Assembly: GCF_000813725.1 (NCBI RefSeq)
Contig: NZ_JWLD01000018.1
Coordinates: 1-44,613 of the forward strand
Reading direction: 5' to 3'
DNA length: 44,613 nt
Source of the DNA: Leisingera sp. ANG-Vp
GTDB lineage: Bacteria > Pseudomonadota > Alphaproteobacteria > Rhodobacterales > Rhodobacteraceae
Positions 17,277 through 26,288 of the stretch are shown here, one piece after another (the first letter of the stretch is position 1; each line of letters starts with the position of its first letter). Made by a program: the position numbers and the translations under genes. The notes under the pieces are model-generated. The model was not told where the DNA came from, did no database searches, and saw only the letters and a program-made list of their open reading frames with translations.

Positions 17277-19085
17277 TCAGCCGCCGGCCTTCTCTTCCAG
17301 CTCCAGCCATTCCTCTTCGGCCGCGGCCAGCTTTTCCTGCCGTTCCACCAAGGCTTCGGTCGCCTTTTTGAACTTGACCGGTTCGCGGGTGAACAGTTCA
17401 GGATCCGCCATCAGTTCCTGCAGCTTGCCAATCTCCGCTTCCAGCCGCTCGATCTCAGCAGGCAGCGCCTCCAGCCGGTGCTTCTCCTTGAAGCTCAGGC
17501 CATCCTTGGGCTGGCTCTCCTGCTTTGCTTTCGGCTTGGCAGGCTTCACCTTCTCAGGCTTGGCCGCAATTTCCAGCGGCCCGCGCTGCGCAATGTAGTC
17601 GCTCCAGCCGCCGGCATAGGCCACGGCCTTGCCATTGCCCTCCATGGCGATTGTCGTGGTCGCCACCCGGTCCAGGAAATCCCGGTCGTGGCTTACCAGA
17701 AGCACGGTGCCGTCGTAATTGTCCAAGAGCTCCTGCAGCAGGTCCAGTGTTTCCACATCCAAATCGTTGGTCGGTTCATCGAGCACCAGCAGATTCGAGG
17801 ACCGCGCCATCAGCCGCGCCAAGAGCAGCCGCGCCTTCTCGCCGCCCGACAAGGACCGCACCGGAGCCCGCGCCTGGCGTTCGTCGAACAGGAATTCCTT
17901 GAGGTAGCCCACCACATGCTTGGGCTGGCCGCGCACCATCACCTGATCCGCCTTGCCGGAAATCCCCAGCAAGGGGTCTGCGGTCAGATTCTCCCAAAGA
18001 GTCGAATCGCCATCCAGCTGATCGCGGGTCTGGTCGAACAGCGCAATCTCCAGATTGGTGCCCATCTTCACCGAGCCTGCATCCGGGTCTTCCAGGCCCA
18101 GCAGCATCTTCAGCAGCGTTGTCTTGCCCGCGCCATTGGGGCCCACAAAGGCCACCCGGTCGCCGCGCTGCACCTTCAGCGAGAAGTTCTGCACAATCGG
18201 CTTGCCGCTGAACGCCTTATCCAGCCCCTCCGCCTCGATCACCTTGCGGCCCGATTTGGGGCCTGCCTCCAGCGCCATCTCGGCCGTGCCCTGGCGCTTG
18301 ATCTGGCCCGCGCGCTCCGCCTTAAGGTCCTGCAGCGCCCGCACCCGGCCCATGTTGCGCTTGCGCCGGGCAGAGATGCCTTCCACCGCCCAGCGGCTCT
18401 CGGATTTGATCAGCCGGTTGAGCTTGTGGCGCTGCTGGTCCTCTTCATCCCAGACCTTGTCGCGCCAGGCTTCGAAATGCTCAAACCCCTTCTCCTGCCG
18501 CCGCACTTCGCCGCGGTCGACCCACAGGGTTGCCCGGGTCAAAGCCCGCAGAAACGCCCGGTCGTGGGAAATCAGCACAAAGGCGGCACGGGTGGCCTTC
18601 AGCTCATTCTCCAGCCAGGTGATCGCCTCGATATCCAGGTGGTTGGTCGGCTCGTCCAGCAGCATCAGGTCCGGCGCCTCGGCCATCAGCTTGGCCAGCG
18701 CCGCCCGCCGGCGTTCGCCGCCGGATGCGGTCTCCACCGGGCGCGCAGGGTCAAACTTCAACCCTTCGCCCGCGCGCTCAACCTTGTACAGCTCCCCCGG
18801 CTCCAGCCCGCTGGAGGCAAAATCGCCGAGCGTCGCAAACCCCTCCATCCTGGGGTCTTGCTCCATGTAGCCCACCGATTTGCCCGGCGGCACCACGATC
18901 GAGCCGGTGTCCGCTTCAACTAGCCCTGCCATCACCTTCATCAGGGTGGATTTTCCTGAGCCGTTACGGCCCACCAGCGCCACCCGGTCGCCGGGCTGCA
19001 CCACCAGATCAAGATCCGCGAAAACCGGATTGCCGCCGAAGGTCAGCGAGATACCGGACATCTGCAAAAGAGGAATACGTGCCAT
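17277..19085 (-). CDS. ABC-F family ATPase (Uup-like)
   Basis: A 602-residue protein with two fused ABC ATPase domains and no membrane segments. Domain 1 has Walker A GRNGSGKST (about residue 39), signature ASGGERRRAALAKL and Walker B LMLLDEPTNHLD. Domain 2 has GPNGAGKTTLLK, LSGGEKARLLLARL and LLVLDEPTNDLD. The linker between them and a C-terminal coiled coil (about 530-602, LEALPAEIERLEAEIGKLQE and following) mark it as Uup-type. ABC-F proteins act on the ribosome; Uup also affects DNA transposon precise excision in E. coli. A short 63-bp gap separates it from the upstream acyltransferase on the same strand. Confidence 0.93.
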   Translation of the reverse strand: MARIPLLQMSGISLTFGGNPVFADLDLVVQPGDRVALVGRNGSGKSTLMKVMAGLVEADTGSIVVPPGKSVGYMEQDPRMEGFATLGDFASSGLEPGELYKVERAGEGLKFDPARPVETASGGERRRAALAKLMAEAPDLMLLDEPTNHLDIEAITWLENELKATRAAFVLISHDRAFLRALTRATLWVDRGEVRRQEKGFEHFEAWRDKVWDEEDQQRHKLNRLIKSESRWAVEGISARRKRNMGRVRALQDLKAERAGQIKRQGTAEMALEAGPKSGRKVIEAEGLDKAFSGKPIVQNFSLKVQRGDRVAFVGPNGAGKTTLLKMLLGLEDPDAGSVKMGTNLEIALFDQTRDQLDGDSTLWENLTADPLLGISGKADQVMVRGQPKHVVGYLKEFLFDERQARAPVRSLSGGEKARLLLARLMARSSNLLVLDEPTNDLDVETLDLLQELLDNYDGTVLLVSHDRDFLDRVATTTIAMEGNGKAVAYAGGWSDYIAQRGPLEIAAKPEKVKPAKPKAKQESQPKDGLSFKEKHRLEALPAEIERLEAEIGKLQELMADPELFTREPVKFKKATEALVERQEKLAAAEEEWLELEEKAGG

Positions 19086-19148
19086 GCCAGCCAGCTAAAC
19101 CGGCTGCAAGGGCGCGTCAACGCTCGCCTTTCATCTTGCCGGAAATAC

Positions 19149-19895
19149 TCAATCCCCCCCGGCCACGGCCCGGAGCAGCCGCTTGCGGGACGCGGGGATG
19201 GCGCCGACTTCAAGCCCGGTGAACACATGCAGAGTGTTCATATGGGTGTCGACCACCGCGTGGTCGCTGACCCAGCCGCCCATCATCAGATAACTGCGCA
19301 GCAGGGGCGGCATCCGCAGCATTGCCTTTCTTGCATCCGGCTTGCGCCGCAGCCGGGCAGCAAAGCGGAACACATTGGGCGCCTTCACCCGCGGCAGCCA
19401 GCGCTGGGGCGCCAGGTGCCGGTGCTTCAGCATCGCAAACGCATCCAGATAGGCTTCTGCGGACGTGCCGGCAAAAGACGAGCAGCCGAACAGCATCTCC
19501 ACTTCATTGGCATCAACAAACGCCGTCATCCCTCCCCAGGCAACGCGCAGGATGTCGGGATCGCTCCGCGCCGGATGGATGCAGAACCGGCCCATTTCCG
19601 CCATCCGCCCCTGAAAGGCCTGCAAGGCGGTGAGGTCATAGAATTGCGCTGAATAGCTGCGGCCCAGACCGCCTCCGCCTTCCAGCACCAGCAGCCGGAA
19701 ACAGCTGACCAGCGCGCCGCTGCGGATATCCTCCACCAGCACATGGATGCAATCAGCGTCGAAACCGTCCTGATCAATGCCGGAGGTGCCAAAACACAGG
19801 CCGCGCAGGCGTTGCGCCGCCGCCACATCCTCCGCCCCCGCCGCAAGGCGGGCGCGGTAGCGCCCCTTGCTCAAAAGCGTTTGCGGATGTGCCAT
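19149..19895 (-). CDS. OlsB/GlsB-type amino-acid N-acyltransferase (aminolipid synthesis)
   Basis: A 248-residue GNAT-related (Acetyltransf_5, hemolysin-like) protein. Family landmarks include YRARLAAGAEDVAAAQRLRG, LRGLCFG, DADCIHVLVED, SYSAQFYDLTAL, MAEMGRFCIHP and the middle segment MLFGCSSFAGTSAEAY. OlsB transfers a 3-hydroxyacyl chain from ACP to ornithine, the first step of ornithine lipid synthesis; the paralogue GlsB of marine Rhodobacteraceae does this with glutamine. olsA, which in relatives usually follows olsB, is absent here, which favours GlsB. That choice is inference. The ATG at 19895 was preferred over an upstream in-frame start at 19931. Confidence 0.8.
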   Translation of the reverse strand: MAHPQTLLSKGRYRARLAAGAEDVAAAQRLRGLCFGTSGIDQDGFDADCIHVLVEDIRSGALVSCFRLLVLEGGGGLGRSYSAQFYDLTALQAFQGRMAEMGRFCIHPARSDPDILRVAWGGMTAFVDANEVEMLFGCSSFAGTSAEAYLDAFAMLKHRHLAPQRWLPRVKAPNVFRFAARLRRKPDARKAMLRMPPLLRSYLMMGGWVSDHAVVDTHMNTLHVFTGLEVGAIPASRKRLLRAVAGGD

Positions 19896-19960
19896 CACAG
19901 CCTCCCCGTTGCCCGGCTCAGCCCCTAGCACAGGCAGTGTGACGCCCCGGTGACGCCGGC

Positions 19961-20434
19961 TTACTGTTCCTGCAGGAACTGATCGGGGCCAAAGTTGCCC
20001 AGGCTGCCCAGCAGCTGGCGCAGGAAGGTGTTGTCCTGGACGCTGGAGCTGGTCACCCGGCGCTCCAGCGGCACCACCTTGCCGTCTTCCAGGCTGTAGC
20101 GCTCAATCGCCTGCACCACGCCCTGCGCGTCAAAGCTGATCGCCACCAGGTCCCGCGCCACCGGCTTGGGTGCGGCTGCGCCATAGTGACGGAAGCGGGT
20201 GGCAACATAATAGTATCCGCTTTCGTTCAGCACGCCGGTCGACGAGGGCACCCCGATGCTCTCGGCCACCGAATCCCGTGTGTCGATCCCCGGCACAACT
20301 TCGGCCAGCAGCTCCGGCGCGGGCACATACCCGTGCTTGCGGTAGACCGAGGCACAGGCCGCCAGCGCCAGCCCCGCCACCGCAAAAACCGCGCCGCGCA
20401 GGATGGCCTTGGAATGAAACCGCTTTGCAAACAT
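19961..20434 (-). CDS. bamE: BamE-like outer membrane assembly lipoprotein
   Basis: A 157-residue lipoprotein. The signal peptide ends LAGLALAAC-like (residues 19-27, VAGLALAAC), with the lipobox Cys at 27. The mature part carries the SmpA/OmlA/BamE fold: YVPAPELLAEVVPGIDTRDSVAESIGVPSSTG in pieces, YYYVATRFRHYG, VAISFDAQGVVQAIERYSLEDGK. BamE supports the BAM complex that inserts outer-membrane beta-barrels. It is divergent from the DUF177 gene (101 bp between starts), an arrangement often seen in alphaproteobacteria. It is probably followed by the acyltransferase and ABC-F genes in one transcript. Confidence 0.85.
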   Translation of the reverse strand: MFAKRFHSKAILRGAVFAVAGLALAACASVYRKHGYVPAPELLAEVVPGIDTRDSVAESIGVPSSTGVLNESGYYYVATRFRHYGAAAPKPVARDLVAISFDAQGVVQAIERYSLEDGKVVPLERRVTSSSVQDNTFLRQLLGSLGNFGPDQFLQEQ

Positions 20435-20468
20435 GACTGCCCCCCAGTCTGCCGCAGCAATGTGCGGC

Positions 20469-20497
20469 TTGAATACGTCTTTGAACCCGATTACCTA
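20469..20497 (+). promoter_or_regulatory. Candidate sigma-70 promoter for the DUF177-rpmF-plsX block
   Basis: TTGAAT and TACCTA are separated by 17 bp, 39 bp before the DUF177 ATG, inside the 101-bp divergent gap. Confidence 0.45.
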
Positions 20498-20535
20498 ATG
20501 ACCGCTTCCGGTTCAAGAAACGAAAGTTCCCGAAT

Positions 20536-21072
20536 ATGTCTGAGAGCACCGCTTTGCGGGTTGCGGATCTGCCGCAGAACAGCCCGACCGCCTTTGAAAT
20601 TGCCCCCGGCAAGGAGGAACTGGCCGCAATTGCAGCAGAGCTGGGGCTGACCGCCCTGCGCAAGCTGCGCTTCGTCGGCGCGGTCAAGGCGCGCGGCAAG
20701 CGCGACTGGCAGCTGACCGGAGAACTGGGGGCCACGGTTGTGCAGGACTGTGTGGTCACTCTGGAACCGGTGAGCACGCGGATCGACGAAAAGGTCTCTC
20801 TGACCTATCTCGCCAACTTCGAAACGCCCGAAGGCAGTGAAGTTGAGATGCCTGAGGATGACAGTACTGAGGCGCTTGGCACCCACATTGATCCCGGCGA
20901 AGTGATGGTTGAGGCGCTGGCGCTGCATCTGCCCGCCTACCCGCGCAAAGACGGCGCCGAACTGGGCGAAGCGGTTTATGCCGAACCCGGCGTGGCCCCG
21001 ATGCGGGACGAGGACGCCAGGCCCTTTGCAGGCCTTGCGGCGCTGCGCGGCCAGCTGAAAGATGAGGACTGA
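20536..21072 (+). CDS. YceD / DUF177 family protein
   Basis: A 178-residue DUF177 protein. The typical core is FVGAVKARGKRDWQLTGELG, then VVQDCVVTLEPVSTRIDEKV and the acidic stretch DPGEVMVEALALHLPAYPRK. In plants and bacteria, relatives are needed for 23S rRNA accumulation, and the gene is almost always next to rpmF, as here (224 bp upstream). Zinc-binding Cys residues found in some relatives are reduced to one (QDC). Confidence 0.92.
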   Translation: MSESTALRVADLPQNSPTAFEIAPGKEELAAIAAELGLTALRKLRFVGAVKARGKRDWQLTGELGATVVQDCVVTLEPVSTRIDEKVSLTYLANFETPEGSEVEMPEDDSTEALGTHIDPGEVMVEALALHLPAYPRKDGAELGEAVYAEPGVAPMRDEDARPFAGLAALRGQLKDED

Positions 21073-21189
21073 ACCAGTTTTTTCGCACATGCGGAAATTG
21101 CATCTGGCCTGCAGAGCGCCGCTGCCTTAAAAAACGCCTTGCGCCGCCGGAGATTCGCAGTATTTTCGCGCGCTCATCGGAATTTTTGG

Positions 21190-21218
21190 TTGGACAATGT
21201 TTGGGCAGGCGCCTAAAC
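21190..21218 (+). promoter_or_regulatory. Candidate promoter upstream of rpmF
   Basis: TTGGAC and CTAAAC with a 17-bp spacer, about 78 bp before the rpmF ATG. The 224-bp gap after DUF177 makes a separate promoter plausible. Confidence 0.35.
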
Positions 21219-21296
21219 GCACGTCAGACCGAGCGAACACGAATGCAATCCAGCCGCGGGGATGGCCCCAAGGCCCAAACAGACAAAGGTTGAGAC

Positions 21297-21503
21297 ATGG
21301 CCGTCCAACAGAACAAAGTATCCAAATCGCGCCGCAACAACCGCCGCGCGCACGATGCACTGGTTGCTGCGAACCCGAACGAATGCGGCAACTGCGGCGA
21401 GCTGAAGCGCCCGCACCACGTATGCCCCTCCTGCGGCCACTACGACGATAAGGAAATCGTCGCAGCTGCAGACGAAATCGAGATCGATGAGGACGCGGCG
21501 TAA
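21297..21503 (+). CDS. rpmF: 50S ribosomal protein L32
   Basis: A 68-residue L32 protein starting [20 protein letters not shown], the canonical basic N-terminus. It keeps the zinc ribbon: C-G-N-C followed by C-P-S-C ([20 protein letters not shown]). The acidic tail (EIEIDEDAA) is usual in alphaproteobacteria. rpmF between DUF177 and plsX links ribosome and lipid synthesis, a conserved gene order. Confidence 0.97.
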   Translation: MAVQQNKVSKSRRNNRRAHDALVAANPNECGNCGELKRPHHVCPSCGHYDDKEIVAAADEIEIDEDAA

Positions 21504-21540
21504 GCCACGGACAGGATCCTGATGCCAGGCAGGCTTTCGC

Positions 21541-22653
21541 ATGACGGGTAAACCCGATCAAAATCAGGCAGAAGCCGGCCGCATCACTATTTCTGTTGAC
21601 GCCATGGGCGGAGACGCCGGCCCCGCAGTTGTGGTGGCCGGCATTGCCATGTCCGCCCAGAAGAACCCGGATATCGGGTTCATTCTGCACGGCCCCGCCG
21701 AGCAGCTTAAGCCTCTTGTTGCCAAAAAACGCGTGCTGAATGGCCGCGTCGAGATTCGCGATGCCCGCGAAGTGGTCACCATGGAGGACAAGCCCTCCCA
21801 GGTAATGCGCAACGGCAAGGGCACCTCGATGTGGTCGGCACTGGATGCGGTCAAGAACGGCGAAGCCGGCGGCGCGGTCTCCTGCGGCAACACCGGCGCG
21901 CTGATGGCGCTGTCGATGCTGCGTCTGCGCAAGCTGCCCGGCGTCAACCGTCCCGCCATCGCCATCCTGTGGCCCTCGCTCAATCCGCAAGGCTTCAACG
22001 TGATGCTGGATGTCGGTGCCGACGTGAAGGCCGATGCCGAGGATCTGCTGCAATACGCCCTGATGGGCACCTCTTACGTGCGCAACTCGATGGATATTGC
22101 CCGCCCCCGGGTGGGCCTGCTGAACGTTGGCACTGAGGAGCACAAGGGCCGGGCCGAGCTGAAGGAAGCGTTTGCGCTGATTTCGGACAATGCAGAGAAA
22201 TCGAGCTTCGAATTCGTCGGCTTTGTCGAAGGCAGCGATATTCCCGGCGATACCGCAGATGTGATCGTGACGGACGGTTTCACCGGCAATGTTGCTATTA
22301 AAACCGGCGAAGGCACTGCCAGCCTGATGCGCACCGCTTTGCGTGAGGCGTTCCAGTATTCCTTCCTGTCAAAGATCGCCGCGCTGCTGGCCGTTACCTC
22401 GTTGAAACGGCTGTCAAAACGGATGGATCCCCGGCGGGTGAACGGCGGTGTGTTCCTGGGCCTCAACGGCACTGTGGTAAAATCCCACGGCGGCGCCGAT
22501 GCCACCGGAATTTCAGCCGCGGTTAAGCTCGCTTTCCGGCTGGCCCAGCATGGATTTGCCGAAAAACTGGCTGCCCGGGTTGCATCTGCCGGCGCGGCTC
22601 CCCAAGATGAGAATGCCCCCCGCGAACTGCGGACGGCCACTGAAAAAGACTAA
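21541..22653 (+). CDS. plsX: Phosphate acyltransferase PlsX
   Basis: A 370-residue enzyme that makes acyl-phosphate from acyl-ACP for phospholipid synthesis. Hallmarks: ISVDAMGGDAGPAVVVAG at the start, MRNGKGTSMWSAL, VSCGNTGALMALSMLRL, VDVGADVKADAEDL-like (LDVGADVKADAEDLLQ), VGLLNVGTEEHKGR and TDGFTGNVAIKT. The length fits the family. The next gene, fabH, starts 18 bp downstream, and the two are surely one operon. Confidence 0.97.
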   Translation: MTGKPDQNQAEAGRITISVDAMGGDAGPAVVVAGIAMSAQKNPDIGFILHGPAEQLKPLVAKKRVLNGRVEIRDAREVVTMEDKPSQVMRNGKGTSMWSALDAVKNGEAGGAVSCGNTGALMALSMLRLRKLPGVNRPAIAILWPSLNPQGFNVMLDVGADVKADAEDLLQYALMGTSYVRNSMDIARPRVGLLNVGTEEHKGRAELKEAFALISDNAEKSSFEFVGFVEGSDIPGDTADVIVTDGFTGNVAIKTGEGTASLMRTALREAFQYSFLSKIAALLAVTSLKRLSKRMDPRRVNGGVFLGLNGTVVKSHGGADATGISAAVKLAFRLAQHGFAEKLAARVASAGAAPQDENAPRELRTATEKD

Positions 22654-22671
22654 AAGCAAGGCAGGCACCGG

Positions 22672-23649
22672 ATGACGCGACGCGCGGTAGTTGTTGGCAC
22701 TGGCCATTATCTCCCCGAACGGGTTGTTGAAAACGCGGAATTCGAAGCCATGCCGGAGCTGGATACGACGGATGAATGGATCCGCACCCGCTCGGGCATC
22801 GAACGCCGCCACTTCGCCGCCGAGGGAGAGACCACATCGGATATGGCCGCCAAGGCAGCTGAGAGCGCTTTGGCGGATGCAGGGCTGACGGCTGAGGATG
22901 TGGACGCCATCGTCGTGGCAACCTCCACCGCCGACCTCACCTTCCCCTCTGCTGCCACCATGGTGCAGGCCAAGCTGGGCATGACCAAGGGTTTTGCCTT
23001 TGATGTGCAGGCTGTCTGTGCGGGGTTTGTCTATGCGCTCAGCAATGCCAACGCGCTGATCGCGTCGGGCCAGGCTGAACGGGTGCTGGTGATCGGCGCC
23101 GAGACGTTCAGCCGGATTATGGATTGGACCGACCGCACCACCTGCGTGCTGTTCGGCGACGGCGCCGGAGCGCTGCTGCTGGAAGCGCAGGAAATGCCTG
23201 GCACCAACAAGGACCGCGGGATTCTGTCGACCGATCTGAATTCGGACGGCCGCTACAAGGATCTCCTTTATGTCGACGGCGGCGTGTCGACCAATTCGAC
23301 CGGCCACCTGCGCATGCAAGGCAACCAGGTGTTCCGCCACGCGGTCGAAAAACTCGCCTCCACCGCGAATACCGCATTGGACCGCGCGGGCCTCAGCGCC
23401 GGCGATGTCGACTGGATTGTGCCGCATCAGGCCAATATCCGCATCATCCAGGGCACCGCGAAGAAAATGGGCCTGAGCATGGACAATGTGGTGGTAACCG
23501 TGCAGGATCACGGCAATACCTCCGCCGCCTCCATTCCGCTGGCCTTGTCGGTCGGCAAGGCGCGCGGCCAGATCAAGGAAGGCGACCTGATCGTGACCGA
23601 AGCCATTGGCGGCGGCCTCGCCTGGGGCGCCGTTGTGCTGCGCTGGTAA
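22672..23649 (+). CDS. fabH: 3-oxoacyl-ACP synthase III (beta-ketoacyl-ACP synthase III)
   Basis: A 325-residue FabH, which starts fatty-acid chains by condensing acetyl-CoA with malonyl-ACP. The catalytic Cys is in AVCAGF (C116), His in VPHQANIRI and Asn in DHGNTSAAS. The TRSGIERR loop and the terminal GGGLAWGAVVLRW are typical. It follows plsX closely, and the pair supplies both chain initiation and acyl-phosphate. Confidence 0.97.
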   Translation: MTRRAVVVGTGHYLPERVVENAEFEAMPELDTTDEWIRTRSGIERRHFAAEGETTSDMAAKAAESALADAGLTAEDVDAIVVATSTADLTFPSAATMVQAKLGMTKGFAFDVQAVCAGFVYALSNANALIASGQAERVLVIGAETFSRIMDWTDRTTCVLFGDGAGALLLEAQEMPGTNKDRGILSTDLNSDGRYKDLLYVDGGVSTNSTGHLRMQGNQVFRHAVEKLASTANTALDRAGLSAGDVDWIVPHQANIRIIQGTAKKMGLSMDNVVVTVQDHGNTSAASIPLALSVGKARGQIKEGDLIVTEAIGGGLAWGAVVLRW

Positions 23650-23698
23650 CCCTCCGGCCCGAATCTTCGCCCGAACACCCCCGTGCAATTCATTGATA

Positions 23699-23728
23699 TT
23701 GACAGGGAATTTCCCCGCGCCCTATGCT
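23699..23728 (+). promoter_or_regulatory. Candidate sigma-70 promoter for ihfA
   Basis: A full-consensus TTGACA and TATGCT separated by 18 bp, ending 22 bp before the ihfA ATG. Confidence 0.5.
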
Positions 23729-23750
23729 TTGGCAAACAACGGGGATTGGT

Positions 23751-24053
23751 ATGGGCGAAAAAACACTGACGAGAATGGATTTGAGTGAAGCTGTTTTCCG
23801 GGAAGTCGGCCTGTCGCGCAACGAAAGCGCACAGCTGGTGGAAAGCATGCTGCAACATATGTCGGATGCCCTGGTGCGCGGTGAACAGGTGAAGATCTCC
23901 TCGTTCGGCACCTTCAGCGTAAGGGACAAGTCAGCCAGGGTCGGGCGCAACCCGAAAACCGGCGAAGAAGTGCCGATCCAGCCGCGCCGCGTGCTGACCT
24001 TCCGGCCCTCCCACCTGATGAAAGACCGCGTGGCAGACGGCAACCGTAAGTAA
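23751..24053 (+). CDS. ihfA: Integration host factor subunit alpha
   Basis: A 100-residue HU/IHF family protein. The family signature is [19 protein letters not shown], the DNA-intercalating proline arm is [14 protein letters not shown], and RRVLTFRPS follows. The start [15 protein letters not shown] matches alphaproteobacterial IhfA. It bends DNA together with IhfB. The order fabH-ihfA-merR is conserved in this group; the next gene starts 17 bp downstream. Confidence 0.96.
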   Translation: MGEKTLTRMDLSEAVFREVGLSRNESAQLVESMLQHMSDALVRGEQVKISSFGTFSVRDKSARVGRNPKTGEEVPIQPRRVLTFRPSHLMKDRVADGNRK

Positions 24054-24070
24054 ACGGGACAATTTAGGCC

Positions 24071-25915
24071 ATGTCGAAATCACCGGACGCCTTCCGCACC
24101 ATCAGTGAAGTTGCGGAATGGCTGGGCGTGCAGGCGCATGTTCTGCGCTTCTGGGAGAGCAAATTCACCCAGGTGAAACCTGTAAAGCGCGCCGGCGGGC
24201 GGCGCTATTACCGGCCTGCGGATATGCTGCTTCTGGGAGGGATCAAGAAGCTGCTGCATGACGACGGGCTGCCGATCAAGGATGTGCAGGCGATGCTGCG
24301 GGAGCACGGCGCGGCTCATGTAGCCGAGTTCTCGCATCCGCTGGACACCGGCACGGAAGAGCCCCCCGCCGAAGCGCCCCCGGCTGACAAGCTGGGCAGC
24401 GACTGGCAAAGCTCATTGGACCTGGCGCATGAAGAGGCGGCACAGGACCGGGCCTTCCTGCAGGCTGGCGGCGATGAAGCCCACGCCGGCAATGTCGTCG
24501 GTTTTCCACAGCAGGCCGCTCCGCAGCAGCCTGCCTCCGATCCTCAGCCTGCTGACAGCTTGCCTGAGCCGGCGGCACAGGAGCCGCAGATGGATCTGGA
24601 TCTGGATCCGCCGGCGCCCGCCGGCGATGCGGAACTGTCTCATGCCGATGCGCTTGAACCGGAACACCCCGCGCCTGAAGCGGCTGCTGCAGACGTTCCT
24701 CCGGCCGAAACTGCAGAATCACCCGCAGCTCCAGAGGAGCCTGCCGCCGAATCTGAGCTTGCTCCGGTCTCTGCCGCCAGCGAACACCCGGAAGCCGCGG
24801 CGCCGGAAAGCGCCTCGCCCTGGACGGAGATTCCGGCGGAACCCGCTGCAGACTCCCCCGCTGAGAGTTTTTCCCAGCCCGAGCCAGAAACTACCGCAGA
24901 GCCCGCAGCTGATGTCCTGGCAGAAGCCGGCCCGCTGCAGCCGCCCGCAGCCGCCGGGCCTGAAGAGGCGCCCGAACTGACGGCAGCACCGGAGCCTGAA
25001 CAGGAGCCGCTGACGGAGCCGGAAGCGGCAACCGAGGCCGGTCCGGCGGCAATGCCTGCCCCCCTTGAGCAGGCAGCTGATGCAGCAGCCGGTGCTGAAC
25101 CTGCATCGGAGGCCGTAGCTGATGCTGCGCCGGAGCAAACCCTGGACGCCCAACCGTTTGCTGAGCCCGATCCTGCTCCCGGTTTCGAACCCGCAGCAGA
25201 GGCAGAACCGGCAGCGGATCAGGAACAGGAAGCTGGCCCGGACTCTATTGCCGAAGAGACGTTTGCAGCTGAACCGGAAGCCGCAGCCGAACCAGAGTCC
25301 GCAGCCGAGCCTGATCCAGCTATGGAACCGGCGATGGAAGCAGGCATCGCCACCGGGCCTGAGGCTGGCATGGAAACTGCCGCAGCAGAAGAGATTGCTG
25401 CAAGTGAAGAGACTGCACCAGCAGCAGACTTGACGCCGGAGCCGGCTCTGGAAGCGGAACCGGATGCGGCGGCGGAACTCACCCCGGCAGAAGACACCCT
25501 GGTTGCAGCAGCAGGGTTGCGGCCCGAGGAGCCGATGGACTTTGGCAGCACGGCAGCCGATCCGTTTGCAAGCAGTCCTGCCGAACCGCCGGCGGCGGAG
25601 CCAGTGGAGGAAGCTGAAAGCCCAGCCCCCTTCCCGCCGCACGATCTGGACGAGGCGGCCCGCCAGGTGGATGCGCTGGAATTCGCCTCCGGCTTCAGAA
25701 ATGACGAAGGACCGGAGCCTGCCGAAGAAGAGGAGGCAACTGAACTCCTGGTGGAAGCGGAACCCGCGGCGGAAGACGCTTTGGATGAACCGGCGCCCGT
25801 GCAGCCCGGAGTACTGGCCCATCTTGCAGCGCTTCGCAGCCTGCCCCCGCATTCCCTGGCAGAGATTTCTGCCTGCGCCGATGAATTGCGGGCGCTGGCC
25901 GCAAGCAAGCCATAA
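24071..25915 (+). CDS. MerR-family regulator with very long Pro/Ala/Glu-rich linker
   Basis: A 614-residue protein. Residues 8-78 form a MerR winged helix: [20 protein letters not shown], then [17 protein letters not shown] and [14 protein letters not shown]. From about residue 95 to 510 the sequence is low-complexity, acidic and rich in Ala, Pro and Glu, with no predicted fold. A more ordered end follows ([20 protein letters not shown] and [18 protein letters not shown] with an alpha-helical tail). MerR proteins next to ihfA are common in alphaproteobacteria, but this linker is exceptionally long. Its regulon is unknown. The terminator at 25928 ends the transcript. Confidence 0.88.
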   Translation: MSKSPDAFRTISEVAEWLGVQAHVLRFWESKFTQVKPVKRAGGRRYYRPADMLLLGGIKKLLHDDGLPIKDVQAMLREHGAAHVAEFSHPLDTGTEEPPAEAPPADKLGSDWQSSLDLAHEEAAQDRAFLQAGGDEAHAGNVVGFPQQAAPQQPASDPQPADSLPEPAAQEPQMDLDLDPPAPAGDAELSHADALEPEHPAPEAAAADVPPAETAESPAAPEEPAAESELAPVSAASEHPEAAAPESASPWTEIPAEPAADSPAESFSQPEPETTAEPAADVLAEAGPLQPPAAAGPEEAPELTAAPEPEQEPLTEPEAATEAGPAAMPAPLEQAADAAAGAEPASEAVADAAPEQTLDAQPFAEPDPAPGFEPAAEAEPAADQEQEAGPDSIAEETFAAEPEAAAEPESAAEPDPAMEPAMEAGIATGPEAGMETAAAEEIAASEETAPAADLTPEPALEAEPDAAAELTPAEDTLVAAAGLRPEEPMDFGSTAADPFASSPAEPPAAEPVEEAESPAPFPPHDLDEAARQVDALEFASGFRNDEGPEPAEEEEATELLVEAEPAAEDALDEPAPVQPGVLAHLAALRSLPPHSLAEISACADELRALAASKP

Positions 25916-25927
25916 GTGCAGCCGGTA

Positions 25928-25960
25928 GAAAACGGCGCGAAGTCCGCGCCGTTTTCTTTT
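25928..25960 (+). terminator. Rho-independent terminator after the MerR gene
   Basis: A perfect 12-bp stem (GAAAACGGCGCG) with loop AAGTC, followed by TTTT. It starts 13 bp after the stop codon. Confidence 0.9.
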
Positions 25961-26089
25961 CCGCAGAACAGCAGAGGAAAGGCAAGGTCTGCGTAACTGC
26001 TTCGGCCGGCAGGATTTCTGCAAGAAGCTGCAAAAAATCTGGCCGCGCCCTCTTGCCCCTGCCGCGAAAACGGTTAGAAGGCTCTGCAA

Positions 26090-26166
26090 CGGGCTATGGC
26101 GCAGCCTGGTAGCGCGTCCGTCTGGGGGACGGAAGGTCGCAGGTTCGAGTCCTGCTAGCCCGACCA
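26090..26166 (+). tRNA. tRNA-Pro (anticodon GGG)
   Basis: A 77-nt tRNA. The acceptor stem CGGGCTA pairs with TAGCCCG, with discriminator A and an encoded CCA end (26164-26166). The D-arm is GGCGC-AGCCTGGTA-GCGC, and the anticodon stem TCCGT/ACGGA holds loop CTGGGGG with anticodon GGG at 26124-26126. The T-arm is GCAGG-TTCGAGT-CCTGC. A strong terminator follows within 5 bp. Confidence 0.97.
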
Positions 26167-26170
26167 TATG

Positions 26171-26206
26171 AAAACGCCCGGGTGTTCATCACCCGGGCGT
26201 TTTCGT
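26171..26206 (+). terminator. Rho-independent terminator of tRNA-Pro
   Basis: A perfect 14-bp stem (AAAACGCCCGGGTG) with loop TTCAT, ending in TTTTC. It starts 5 bp after the tRNA and separates it from dcd. Confidence 0.95.
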
Positions 26207-26288
26207 GTCCGGGGCCTGTTTTGCCGATTGCGCAAGGCACCCCGATAGGCCAGCATCGCCGGAAACCGGCGCGGGAGGGGGACAGGAA

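Noticed and set aside
17232-18923. A 563-codon open frame opposite the ABC-F ATPase
   Set aside because: Shadow of the real gene; no motif, low-complexity Gln/Leu/His sequence.
24360-25760. Repetitive codons in the MerR linker as a CRISPR or tandem DNA repeat
   Set aside because: No regular period or identical units; it is low-complexity coding sequence.
24719-26167. A 482-codon frame opposite the MerR linker, rich in Cys, Arg and Phe
   Set aside because: Produced by the complement of the Ala/Pro/Glu codons and runs through the tRNA gene.
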